A model generated the notes under the pieces. The model made no database searches. It was not told where the DNA came from and saw only the letters and a program-made list of their open reading frames with translations. 64,000 bases of DNA from an uncultured Lachnospiraceae bacterium. Its GTDB lineage: Bacteria > Bacillota > Clostridia > Lachnospirales > Lachnospiraceae. The translations under genes were made by a program, and so were the position numbers. The stretch covers positions 21,596 to 85,595 of the forward strand of contig CADBFZ010000009.1 in the NCBI GenBank assembly GCA_902794095.1, in the 5' to 3' direction. Shown piece after piece: positions 1-7,466 of the stretch (its first letter is position 1; each line of letters opens with the position of its first letter).

Positions 1-2
1 GC

Positions 3-776
3 TTTATTGATCATAAAGTATCTGACGGAATAACGATCGGTGATGCTCTGGATTCTATGGAGCTTCATGGACTTAAGGATAAGCTTGGAGCCGAACTGAA
101 AGCTTCCGACCGGCTGACCACATCAACTGCAGGTAAACTGAAAGCATTTTTAAGCAGCAATTGGGATGCGGTTCTGTCCTCATATGAAGAGCAGCAAGTC
201 GCCACAAAGTCCTATTTTGTGAAGCTCCTTGAAGGATGCTCAAAAGCTGTGTGTATCGATATCGGATGGGCGGGAAGCGGTGCTCTTTCGATTTCTTTTC
301 TCGCAGAGAGGGTATGGAAAATGCCTTGCAAGATCACGGGACTGATTGCGGGTACGAATACGCCTTACAATTCAGAGCCCGATGCCTCCGAGGCGTTTTT
401 GCAGAGCGGAAAGCTGGTAAGTTACATGTTTTCGCAGGCTCACAACAGGGATCTTCTGAAAAAACACGACCCTGCCAAGGGCTACAATATCTTCTGGGAG
501 CTTCTTTTGGCATCTCCGAATCCTTGTTTTGAGGGATATTACCCGGAAGGACCACATTTCGGAAAATCGGATATCGATGCGGGAAAAGCAGAGGAAATTC
601 AGAGGGGAATCATGGATTTTGCCCGTATTTACACCGAAACCTTCAAATCATATCCATATATGCTGAATATCAGCGGAAGAGATGCCTATGCACCCGTGCT
701 TGCGGCATCCGGAAACGGGGAAAAATACCTTCATTCCGTAGCCTCGGGATTTGATATCGAAATCGGGGTTAAATAA
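3..776 (+). CDS. Surface-polysaccharide protein, COG5610-like (5'-truncated by window edge)
   Basis: The reading frame is open from the first bases of the window, so only the C-terminal ~258 residues are present and the start lies outside. The segment around residues 85-115 (VCIDIGWAGSGALSISFL followed by ITGLIAG) resembles the 'DiGW.Gt' block of large HAD-like proteins (COG5610) found in cell-surface polysaccharide loci. No membrane segment or signal peptide is visible in this part. A strong terminator follows at 844-889, so this is the last gene of its operon. The family call rests on one remembered motif and could be wrong; a glycosyltransferase C-terminal domain is the main alternative. 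Confidence 0.5.
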   Translation, partial: FIDHKVSDGITIGDALDSMELHGLKDKLGAELKASDRLTTSTAGKLKAFLSSNWDAVLSSYEEQQVATKSYFVKLLEGCSKAVCIDIGWAGSGALSISFLAERVWKMPCKITGLIAGTNTPYNSEPDASEAFLQSGKLVSYMFSQAHNRDLLKKHDPAKGYNIFWELLLASPNPCFEGYYPEGPHFGKSDIDAGKAEEIQRGIMDFARIYTETFKSYPYMLNISGRDAYAPVLAASGNGEKYLHSVASGFDIEIGVK

Positions 777-783
777 TCGGAAA

Positions 784-798
784 ATGCGGTAAAATCGG
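784..798. repeat. 15-bp direct repeat, left copy
   Basis: ATGCGGTAAAATCGG here is identical to 8348-8362 in the same orientation. The two copies bracket the island, with about 190 bp (left) and 30 bp (right) between the repeat and the nearest IS30-like end. It may mark a target duplication from an earlier insertion or an attachment core; this is inferred from position only. Confidence 0.6.
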
Positions 799-843
799 GC
801 AAATATCCCTAAGTAATTGCAACACTTAGCGAAAAAAGTTAAA

Positions 844-889
844 AACCGGTTCTGATCTGGCTTTCGGGCCAGCGGAACCGGTTATTTTT
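844..889 (+). terminator. Rho-independent terminator of the polysaccharide gene
   Basis: Long hairpin with outer arms AACCGGTTC and GAACCGGTT (844-852 and 875-883) and an inner CTGGC/GCCAG stem closed by a TTTCG-type loop, followed by ATTTTTA. It ends transcription before the mobile island begins. Confidence 0.85.
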
Positions 890-964
890 ATGCGTATTTA
901 TGCGGTTTTTCGGGGGTGGCTGTTTGGAGGAAAGTACACGAAATAAGACACATTCTAAAATGTG

Positions 965-1010
965 TCAAAGTAAATGCAACACTACCCAGGTGTTGCATTT
1001 AGTTAGTCCC
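965..1010. repeat. Head-to-head IS30-like ends, left edge of island
   Basis: An outward-facing half (AAATGCAACAC, 972-982) and the element's left inverted repeat (GTGTTGCATTT, 990-1000, continuing to 1010) form an 11-bp inverted repeat around the 7-bp spacer TACCCAG. The outer half belongs to the flank and appears to be one side of the pre-insertion site. A separate 8-bp hairpin (GACACATT/AATGTGTC, 947-966) lies just outside. Confidence 0.6.
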
Positions 1011-1013
1011 ATA

Positions 1014-2324
1014 CTATTTTTTAAGTAAATCGGGTGTGAGGATCACATCATCACAAGGTATTTCTGATAATCCAATAAGCTCGAAGAAATCGGTGGGAAG
1101 AGTTGCCTTTGCAATGGCAAAAGGAGTTGCTCCGTACAAGCTATCCCTGGCGAAACTGTTGATATGGCTCATAACGAGGTTGATGTCGCATTGAGAGTAT
1201 GGCTCCAGGGATGTCCCTTTGGGAATGATGTACCGGATATACTTGTGGTTGTTCTCACATGCCCCTTTCTGCTCAGAATGGTTCGGTTCGCAGAAGAATA
1301 TCTTCGTGCGTTTCCCACCGGGAACGATGCAAGAACCTTCCATTCCGTCTATATCCATAAACTCTGTGCCGTTATCGGTCAGTATTACCGGGAAGATCTT
1401 ACTGAAGAGTTCAGCACCGAGAGCAGTTTCAAGTTTGTTGAGGGCTTCAACAACGGAGGCAGATGTGTGCCTGTCGAGGATAAGGGCTATCTGGAAGTGA
1501 GGCTGCGGTAAATGGATCGTAAGGAGGCAGGCTCCCTCGTCTATCTTGCCTATTACTGTATCCATTTGGGCTACGGGTCCGCTGTACGTCTTAATGAACT
1601 CAAGGTAGTCTTCATACCTTCGTCCTATCTTGTTTACAGAGACGATTTCTCTGTTCATTTTTCGGGGCCTTAATCCCTTACGAGGTCTGCGCTTTAACTG
1701 ATTCCGAAGGTTGAATTGGTTAGCTGATAGTTCTCCGCATTCTGTGAGCCTGTAGAGGGTCTTGGCGCATATTCCGAGTTCGGGGTGGTTAATTACTATG
1801 ACGCGAGGGGACTGCCCCTTCTTGAGCAAAGGAGAGGCTATCTCGTCAATCTTTGTGAATTGTTCAAGGGTAAGGTTAAATCCGTTACGTGATTCCGTTC
1901 CGCGTTTAGTTGCAGTTTCATCGGCTTTCTTGGCTCTATAAAACCGTTGAGAAAAAGTACAGCTATAGTTCTTTCTGGGACAAGCATTACAAACCGGGAA
2001 TTTACTCGGACACCTATCCTGGGGAGATGCAAAGTGAGGACAGAGTTTTGTACACTCATACTTTTTACAAGACTTACATTGATTATTGCATCCTTTGTAG
2101 TCACATACTTTCCTTATGTGACATGTCGAATAGAGTCTGCACTTATCAACACATGCTCCACGTCGGATTGTTGAATTTCGGGTGATTTCCCTGGAAATGG
2201 ATGAGGGGCTTACATTCATTTTCTTGGCTATCTGACGAACGGATGTACCTGAATTAAGCCCGGATTCAATCTCTATGCGATCGCTGAGATTGAAATGACA
2301 GTTCTCTCTTTTCTTTTTCTTCAT
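1014..2324 (-). CDS. IS30-family DDE transposase, apparently intact
   Basis: About 436 residues. The N-terminus carries a helix-turn-helix (SVRQIAKKMNVSPSSISREI) typical of IS30 transposases, followed by a cysteine-rich stretch (about residues 55-120) likely to bind zinc. The catalytic core shows all three acidic residues in context: MDTVIG, TDNGTEF and KGACENNHKYIR followed by IPKGTS. The start was placed at ATG 2324 because GGAGGG lies 7 nt upstream; a longer frame begins at 2369 but starts without such a site. It probably moves the surrounding element by cutting the flanking inverted repeats. A 22-bp palindrome lies upstream at 2385-2406. Confidence 0.93.
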   Translation of the reverse strand: MKKKKRENCHFNLSDRIEIESGLNSGTSVRQIAKKMNVSPSSISREITRNSTIRRGACVDKCRLYSTCHIRKVCDYKGCNNQCKSCKKYECTKLCPHFASPQDRCPSKFPVCNACPRKNYSCTFSQRFYRAKKADETATKRGTESRNGFNLTLEQFTKIDEIASPLLKKGQSPRVIVINHPELGICAKTLYRLTECGELSANQFNLRNQLKRRPRKGLRPRKMNREIVSVNKIGRRYEDYLEFIKTYSGPVAQMDTVIGKIDEGACLLTIHLPQPHFQIALILDRHTSASVVEALNKLETALGAELFSKIFPVILTDNGTEFMDIDGMEGSCIVPGGKRTKIFFCEPNHSEQKGACENNHKYIRYIIPKGTSLEPYSQCDINLVMSHINSFARDSLYGATPFAIAKATLPTDFFELIGLSEIPCDDVILTPDLLKK

Positions 2325-2384
2325 TTGACCCTCCACGAATGTAGGGGCCAACAACCTCTCTGTTGTCAAAGAAACGAAATTGAG

Positions 2385-2406
2385 ATATATACTATATAGT
2401 ATATAT
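2385..2406. promoter_or_regulatory. Perfect 22-bp AT-rich palindrome upstream of the transposase
   Basis: The two 11-bp halves (ATATATACTAT and its complement) are exact. It lies about 60 bp upstream of the transposase start and could be an operator or part of its promoter. A chance A/T-rich palindrome is possible. Confidence 0.4.
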
Positions 2407-2425
2407 AATGATTATATAAGTTTCC

Positions 2426-2526
2426 TTGACAAACAAACACTCAAAATGGTAAAGTGTTCGCAGATGAGGATGTAGACCTCAAGGACTTCGCGTAATCTTG
2501 CCGGACGCAGCGGAGTCCTTTTTTTA
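2426..2526 (+). ncRNA. Candidate ~65-nt small RNA or attenuated leader
   Basis: This fills most of the 303-bp gap between transposase and XRE gene. TTGACA (2426-2431), an 18-bp spacer and TAAAGT (2450-2455) form a plausible promoter. The predicted RNA from about 2462 holds a small hairpin (GAGG/CCTC, 2466-2480) and then a terminator hairpin (AAGGACT 2481-2487 with AGTCCTT 2514-2520, inner GCGT/ACGC) running into seven T. No open frame of useful length is inside. It could be a trans-acting or antitoxin RNA, or a prematurely terminated leader of the XRE gene 100 bp downstream. Confidence 0.4.
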
Positions 2527-2627
2527 TGCAGATTTCTATGCCGCTATTTTACCATAAAGCAAACAAACGTTCTATATCGGAATATTAACCAAAGTTTTGT
2601 GCACCACATGCAAATTTTTACAGAAAA

Positions 2628-3203
2628 ATGGCAAAAAAACATCTTACACTTGAAATAATAGGCGGACGAATGAAACGTTCCCGCAAGGCAAAGCACCTAA
2701 CCCAACAGGAGCTTTCTGATATTATCCATATCAATCACGGAACTATCAGCCGATATGAGAGCGGATTGGTAGATATCCCCGCAGCAGCACTTGTGAGCTA
2801 CGGAGAAGGGCTTGATTACGAGCCTAAAAACTATCTTGCTTGGGATGATGTTGGAGCTGAAGATGTCCTGTTCCTACTTGAACAAGCAGCGGTAAAACCG
2901 GAGAAGAAAAAGCGAAAGAAGAAAAAGCCTTTTAATCCGGATGGTTTTACAATCGGTTGGACATCGCAAATGCCGAGCTTTATAGGTGATCTCGATTTTG
3001 AGGATGATGAAATGGACGAGGAATTGGATCTGCCGGATGAAGTAATCGATATAGCTCACTCTTACAAGGTGTTGAGCAAATCTAAATGCGATTACGCGGT
3101 CCTGGAGCCCTTAAGAAATGAGATAATAACCCTCATTGAGACAGAGACGAATATGAGCAAGGAACGCTTAATGAGACGAATAATGGATTATCTGGATGTG
3201 TAA
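2628..3203 (+). CDS. XRE-family transcriptional regulator of the island
   Basis: 191 residues. Residues ~8-60 form a Cro/C1-type helix-turn-helix (RSRKAKHLTQQELSDIIHIN, then TISRYESG). A very basic linker follows (EKKKRKKKK, about residue 90) and then an acidic region of unknown fold. The ribosome site is weak. An internal ATG at 2670 has a better upstream GGCGG but would cut into the first helix, so the longer form is preferred. It stands alone on the plus strand, convergent with the next gene and sharing its terminator. It is the obvious candidate to control the divergent promoters at 3845-3981. Confidence 0.85.
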   Translation: MAKKHLTLEIIGGRMKRSRKAKHLTQQELSDIIHINHGTISRYESGLVDIPAAALVSYGEGLDYEPKNYLAWDDVGAEDVLFLLEQAAVKPEKKKRKKKKPFNPDGFTIGWTSQMPSFIGDLDFEDDEMDEELDLPDEVIDIAHSYKVLSKSKCDYAVLEPLRNEIITLIETETNMSKERLMRRIMDYLDV

Positions 3204-3215
3204 CAAAACACAGAG

Positions 3216-3252
3216 AAAGCACCACGTTCTTTAGAGAATGGGGTGCTTTTTT
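3216..3252. terminator. Shared terminator between convergent genes
   Basis: AAAGCACC (3216-3223) pairs with GGTGCTTT (3242-3249), followed by T's. It terminates the XRE gene and overlaps the stop codon of the convergent minus-strand gene, whose own transcript may also use it. Confidence 0.85.
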
Positions 3253-3844
3253 ACTTTATTTCAAGGTGAGGAAAATAATCTTCAAATAATTCATGTATAT
3301 GAAATACCATGTTTGCAATCCCGTTAATGTAAACAGTTTCATTTTTGCTCAACTTTCCTATTATTTTGTCCTTATTATCTACCGGATATCTTCCCGTTTG
3401 TGATCCTTTTGAGTTGGCACCTAATGAGTTTATCCATTTCACATATCCACTATCTGTTTTGCCTGTAAATTTATATTTTTCTTGTATTATTAAAACAAGA
3501 TCCGAATAATTATGATTTGCTTTTACGTTCTCATCAACAGCAAAAATGAGACTTTTAAGCTTCATTTCTAACGCATGAGAATATAGTCGATAAATGACTC
3601 CAAACATATTGATTTCATAGTCAGGCATTTCGTCAGTTTTTTCATTGTTATGCAAAAATTGATAATAGTCTCGGAAAAGAACATCGCCTGCATGAAGATA
3701 TGTTTCAGCAAAGTATTGAAAATACTCGCTTTTTAATTTGTTATTTACATTGTTTATATCATCACAACGTGGATCTATTGATAATATGTTTAGTGGCGCT
3801 TCGTAATCTATTGGAAAATCCTTTGCAAAATCAAATTTAATCAT
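3251..3844 (-). CDS. Hypothetical protein, possible HEPN-like fold
   Basis: 197 residues, no membrane segment, start supported by AAGGAG 9 nt upstream of ATG 3844. Not firmly recognised. The central part (YSHALEMKLKSLIFAVDE followed by HNYSDLVLIIQEKY and later GRYPVDN) resembles the pattern of HEPN-type helical proteins: a helix with 'HALE..LK', then 'H..L..L', then an 'RYP' turn. Many HEPN proteins are RNases or partners in toxin-antitoxin and defence loci, but the R-x(4-6)-H catalytic motif is not clearly present. It is divergent from the helicase operon and convergent with the XRE gene, so it probably belongs to the same module. Confidence 0.5.
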   Translation of the reverse strand: MIKFDFAKDFPIDYEAPLNILSIDPRCDDINNVNNKLKSEYFQYFAETYLHAGDVLFRDYYQFLHNNEKTDEMPDYEINMFGVIYRLYSHALEMKLKSLIFAVDENVKANHNYSDLVLIIQEKYKFTGKTDSGYVKWINSLGANSKGSQTGRYPVDNKDKIIGKLSKNETVYINGIANMVFHIHELFEDYFPHLEIK

Positions 3845-3925
3845 AAACCTACACTCCTTAAACTAATAGACAGTTATGTTCAGACTTTTATTTAGCATAT
3901 AGCATTTAAAGACATATTTGCAATA

Positions 3926-3975
3926 TTCAATTTTGTTGAAGATTGTTGAATAAAATTGCAAGCGTAAGCTATAAT
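3926..3975 (+). promoter_or_regulatory. Promoter and operator-like repeats of the helicase operon
   Basis: TTGAAT (3946-3951), an 18-bp spacer and TATAAT (3970-3975) form a good sigma-A promoter ending only 6 bp before ATG 3982. TTGTTGAA is repeated at 3933-3940 and 3943-3950, exactly 10 bp apart, and TTCAA (3926-3930) faces them. The repeats overlap the -35 box, as an XRE operator would. Confidence 0.5.
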
Positions 3976-3981
3976 GATCAT

Positions 3982-6819
3982 ATGACCAAACAAGAAGCTT
4001 TCGATGAAATAAACAAGATACAAGATGAGTATGTAGGGGAACTGATAGGTCTCATTCATAGTGCTGACTATGAAATGATGAAGACCATTGACTTTACATC
4101 GGCAACAGGAACCGGAAAGACCAAAATGATGAGTAAGCTCATCAACCTTCTCCCGGATATCTATTTTATTGTCACAACGCTATCCAAGGGCCAACTGCAC
4201 CTACAGGTACGTGATGAACTTGCAAAGGATTGTAAGCAAGATAATTACTATGTATACGGCAGTGCTGATTATAAGATAAACAGTAAGCTCGATGCTGAAG
4301 ATATCATCGGTAGGATTCCGGAGAACACTAAATGTATATGGCTACGTGATGAGGGACATATCAAAACCAACAGATATGATGAACTCTTAAAAAACGTGTG
4401 CTACAAGGTTGTGAACATCTCTGCAACAAACCCTCATAGTGATATTCAGTGTAATTTTACGCAGACTATGATGCTCCGCACGGTCAATCAGACAAGCGGA
4501 ACACCTGCCGATGCCATAAACCGTCTTATTGAGGTCAAGAAGGCTCACAAGAAGGTAAAAGGGTATAATCCGTGTGCTATTTTCAGGTGTATCTCTGGGA
4601 ATGATAAACTCCATAAAGAAATAGTTGCCCTTTGTAAGAAAAACAACCTCAAATACATTGATATCAATGATGATCCGTATGTTATGGCGGAACTTTGCGA
4701 AGATGATAACGAGAATGATGTCATTATCAATAAATTTAAGATAGTTGAGGGTATAGATATCCGTAGAGCCCACGTTCTCTATATGGATAACCAGCCCGAG
4801 AATAATGCAACCACTATCCAGGCAATCGGAAGATGCCGTAGAAACGCTCTATTGTATAGAGATGATATAGATATCCTTTCCCCTAAAAATGCGAAGCTTT
4901 TGGAGCAAACAAGGGAATGCTATGTCTATTACAATGTAAAGAACATGAGGATAGACACTGATCAGGATGGTGAATTACAGTATGCGTTCTGCAATCATAT
5001 TTCTTGTGAAGCTCTGAAGGCAGGGACAACTATTGATGTTGTCAACGGACAGCTTTCTAATGGCTTATACATAATTGAATTAGAAGGACAGACTGGGCGT
5101 TTTAGAATTAATGTAGATGAGAATACAGGTTTTAATATAGTTGATCCTATAACCGATTTTTATAGGACAGAAGAAATTGAATACTATAACCGTGAGAATT
5201 ATATTCATACCTATAGTTGGAAAGTACACGTTAAGAATCTTCATTTTTTCCCAATGACACTTGCAGAAGGCGTTATAGATGATCCTACGGTTAGATGGCC
5301 TGGAAAGAAACATCAGCCCTATTATGATATGGAAAAAGCTGCTCATTGCCATTTTGAATTTGAATGGTTTTGCTCCAAAAGAGGAGTTAAAAATGTTGAT
5401 AGTATCACATTAGATATTAGAGAAGATAAATTTGCTTGCAACTTATCTGCTGTTAAAGAGATATTTGATGAAACAGTGAGCAAATATACATTGGAATATA
5501 TAAAAGCCCATTTAAACGAGAATAATGTGGGTAATGAATATATTAACCTTCCAACCGTAATACTATTCGTTGATTTTGCGTATTTATACTTTATTGACAA
5601 AAACAATGCTCTCAAGTATAGCGATAAAAAGTATGTTGAGTTAGAGAGTACGCGTAAATGCTGTGATTACATAAAAAAACGATTCAAAGAATTTGAAAAG
5701 CTCTTAAAAATGTTGGAAGTTCCAAAAGGAATGACGGATGAATATGCAAAATCAATTTCTCTGAGCATTAATAACCTTATCGAATGCGTAAATAATCGAA
5801 CCATAAAAGATATTCGCTATGATTATGAAAAGTATAATCAATTAGTATCTGACGAAGAAAGGCATCTACTAAACAACGAAATAATCCCTGTATATTATAG
5901 CGGTATATATAAAAAAGGATATTTAACAAAAAAAGATGTAGATGAATTTATAGTTCAGACTGATTATAAAAGAGTTCTAAATGATAGACATAGCGCTTTA
6001 ATCGGTGTGGATTCCATGAGGCAGATACGAGGAGATACAGGCTCATTCTGGACTGAGGCAAAGGCTATAAACTCTAAAATTGGCAGCTATACTAAACTTA
6101 ACAGGTATATTACAAAACAATATTTTGCAGAGCTTGAGTGTGCAAGGCCACAATGTTTCTCTGGTAAGAACGATTTTTCGTTTGATAAGAAATGCAACTC
6201 TATTATTGGCTATTGTGTTGAATACTACTCTAAATATTTATTGTATGGAGCTGATTACTTATACCCATACATTGATAAAGCGTTTAAAGAGGGGCATCGT
6301 TATATTCTCACAAAAGAAATAATAATCCGAGCCTGTATGCTGAAGTATAAGGCTATGATGGCGATGAGCTTCGGTCAAGAAGTTGTCAAAATCATACAAA
6401 CAATATCTGCGGAACAACTCTTGACTGATAAGTATGAAGATTTTGTCAACACGGTCGATGAATTGGGACGACGAACCGCAAATTATGTTAAAGCAACCCT
6501 TTATCCGGATCGAAAACCGGTAAACGATACAGACCCTAACTTGTCTGTATTACATATTGCCGGATTAGCCGACTATATTACGCCTGATACGATCCTGGAT
6601 GTGAAGGTAAGAAACAATATAGATGAGAAATGTGTAAGACAGGTATTAGCATATCACTACTTATCTACAAAAAGGTCTGATCTGAACATCAAAAGAGTTA
6701 TTGTATACGATGCCTCAAGCGACAGAGCTGTAATTGTACCCATTGAACCTGGCAACCAAAAATCATGCAAAGGTAATGTGAAGGATGGCAAGAGCAAAAA
6801 AAGACGGGCAGTTCTTTAA
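3982..6819 (+). CDS. SF2 helicase with C-terminal RecB-like PD-(D/E)XK nuclease domain
   Basis: 945 residues from ATG 3982; a TTG at 3943 would add 13 residues but would lie upstream of the promoter's -10 box. Helicase motifs in order: Walker A ATGTGKT (41-47), DEGH (123-126), SAT (147-149), motif V near IVEGIDI (255-260), motif VI QAIGRCRR (280-287). A long region (~330-850) has no recognised domain. Near the C-terminus GLADYI, ILDVKV (D873, K875) and RQVLAYHYL (Q887, Y891) match the D...(D/E)xK...QxxxY pattern of RecB/Cas4-type nucleases. It is the first gene of a four-gene operon. The fold is established by motifs; a role in phage defence is inferred. A type III restriction Res-like subunit is the nearest alternative, but no Mod partner is present. 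Confidence 0.85.
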   Translation: MTKQEAFDEINKIQDEYVGELIGLIHSADYEMMKTIDFTSATGTGKTKMMSKLINLLPDIYFIVTTLSKGQLHLQVRDELAKDCKQDNYYVYGSADYKINSKLDAEDIIGRIPENTKCIWLRDEGHIKTNRYDELLKNVCYKVVNISATNPHSDIQCNFTQTMMLRTVNQTSGTPADAINRLIEVKKAHKKVKGYNPCAIFRCISGNDKLHKEIVALCKKNNLKYIDINDDPYVMAELCEDDNENDVIINKFKIVEGIDIRRAHVLYMDNQPENNATTIQAIGRCRRNALLYRDDIDILSPKNAKLLEQTRECYVYYNVKNMRIDTDQDGELQYAFCNHISCEALKAGTTIDVVNGQLSNGLYIIELEGQTGRFRINVDENTGFNIVDPITDFYRTEEIEYYNRENYIHTYSWKVHVKNLHFFPMTLAEGVIDDPTVRWPGKKHQPYYDMEKAAHCHFEFEWFCSKRGVKNVDSITLDIREDKFACNLSAVKEIFDETVSKYTLEYIKAHLNENNVGNEYINLPTVILFVDFAYLYFIDKNNALKYSDKKYVELESTRKCCDYIKKRFKEFEKLLKMLEVPKGMTDEYAKSISLSINNLIECVNNRTIKDIRYDYEKYNQLVSDEERHLLNNEIIPVYYSGIYKKGYLTKKDVDEFIVQTDYKRVLNDRHSALIGVDSMRQIRGDTGSFWTEAKAINSKIGSYTKLNRYITKQYFAELECARPQCFSGKNDFSFDKKCNSIIGYCVEYYSKYLLYGADYLYPYIDKAFKEGHRYILTKEIIIRACMLKYKAMMAMSFGQEVVKIIQTISAEQLLTDKYEDFVNTVDELGRRTANYVKATLYPDRKPVNDTDPNLSVLHIAGLADYITPDTILDVKVRNNIDEKCVRQVLAYHYLSTKRSDLNIKRVIVYDASSDRAVIVPIEPGNQKSCKGNVKDGKSKKRRAVL

Positions 6820-6955
6820 CTGCTACATAGAAAAAGAGCTATGGGATAAGCTTAATGCTGAATCTGAGGAGACTAAGATCCCCAAAACTGCTATTGTTGA
6901 GATGGCGCTGAGAGACTATTTCAAGAATAAAAGAATGGTAAAAAACAATAGATAA
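6785..6955 (+). CDS. Small ribbon-helix-helix (CopG/Arc-like) protein
   Basis: 56 residues. The frame overlaps the helicase 3' end by 35 bp, so translation may be coupled. The sequence FFNCYIEKELWDKLNAES, then KIPKTAIVEMALRDYF, follows the RHH pattern: one strand, helix with 'W..L', turn, helix ending 'AL.DYF'. ATG 6785 is the only in-frame start, because a TGA lies two codons upstream. RHH proteins usually bind DNA as dimers and often serve as antitoxins or autoregulators, so it may regulate or restrain the nucleases of this operon. Its small size makes it easy to miss. Confidence 0.7.
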   Translation: MARAKKDGQFFNCYIEKELWDKLNAESEETKIPKTAIVEMALRDYFKNKRMVKNNR

Positions 6956-7001
6956 TAGTAGTACGAAGGTTACTCCAAATGATAAGGATTATGAAATAAA
7001 C

Positions 7002-7466
7002 ATGGCGACACGTATATACAGTGCAAAAGTAACGTATAGATGCGAAGATACTGGGGAAATTGTAACGGGTGATAAATACTTATCTTCAAAACATTGGAAG
7101 CTCTTGAGGCAAAAGGTCTATGACTACTATGGAGGTAAGTGCCAGCGTTGCGGCGATAGTATTCCGCTCAATTTGGCAACTATACACCATAGGATCTATA
7201 AAAGAATGGGAAAAGAAAAAATGACAGACCTTCTTTTATATTGTGATCACTGTCATAAGTGCGTTCATAAGGGCAGAAAAGAGACACATCAATTAAATGG
7301 TAATTTGCAAGCGTTAATATCAAAACTGACAAAAGCTGAAAAACAGGAAGCATTTGATGTTCTCGTAAAACACTTTGGAATTGAAGTTGAGTATGATGAA
7401 GACGGACGCATAGTAAACGACAAGAATAAAACAAATAATAAGAGTAGGGCATCACACAATGGCTAA
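7002..7466 (+). CDS. HNH endonuclease
   Basis: 154 residues. A zinc-binding ββα-metal fold is indicated by C47-x2-C50, the HNH-type pair IHHRIY (H62, H63), C81-x2-C84-H85 and H89. The N-terminal 30 residues and the C-terminal charged helix are not assigned. The ribosome site is poor (AAGGA 13 nt upstream). Its end overlaps the next gene by 8 bp, a sign of co-translation. In this family the enzyme nicks or cuts DNA; here it is probably a second effector of the island's module. Confidence 0.85.
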   Translation: MATRIYSAKVTYRCEDTGEIVTGDKYLSSKHWKLLRQKVYDYYGGKCQRCGDSIPLNLATIHHRIYKRMGKEKMTDLLLYCDHCHKCVHKGRKETHQLNGNLQALISKLTKAEKQEAFDVLVKHFGIEVEYDEDGRIVNDKNKTNNKSRASHNG

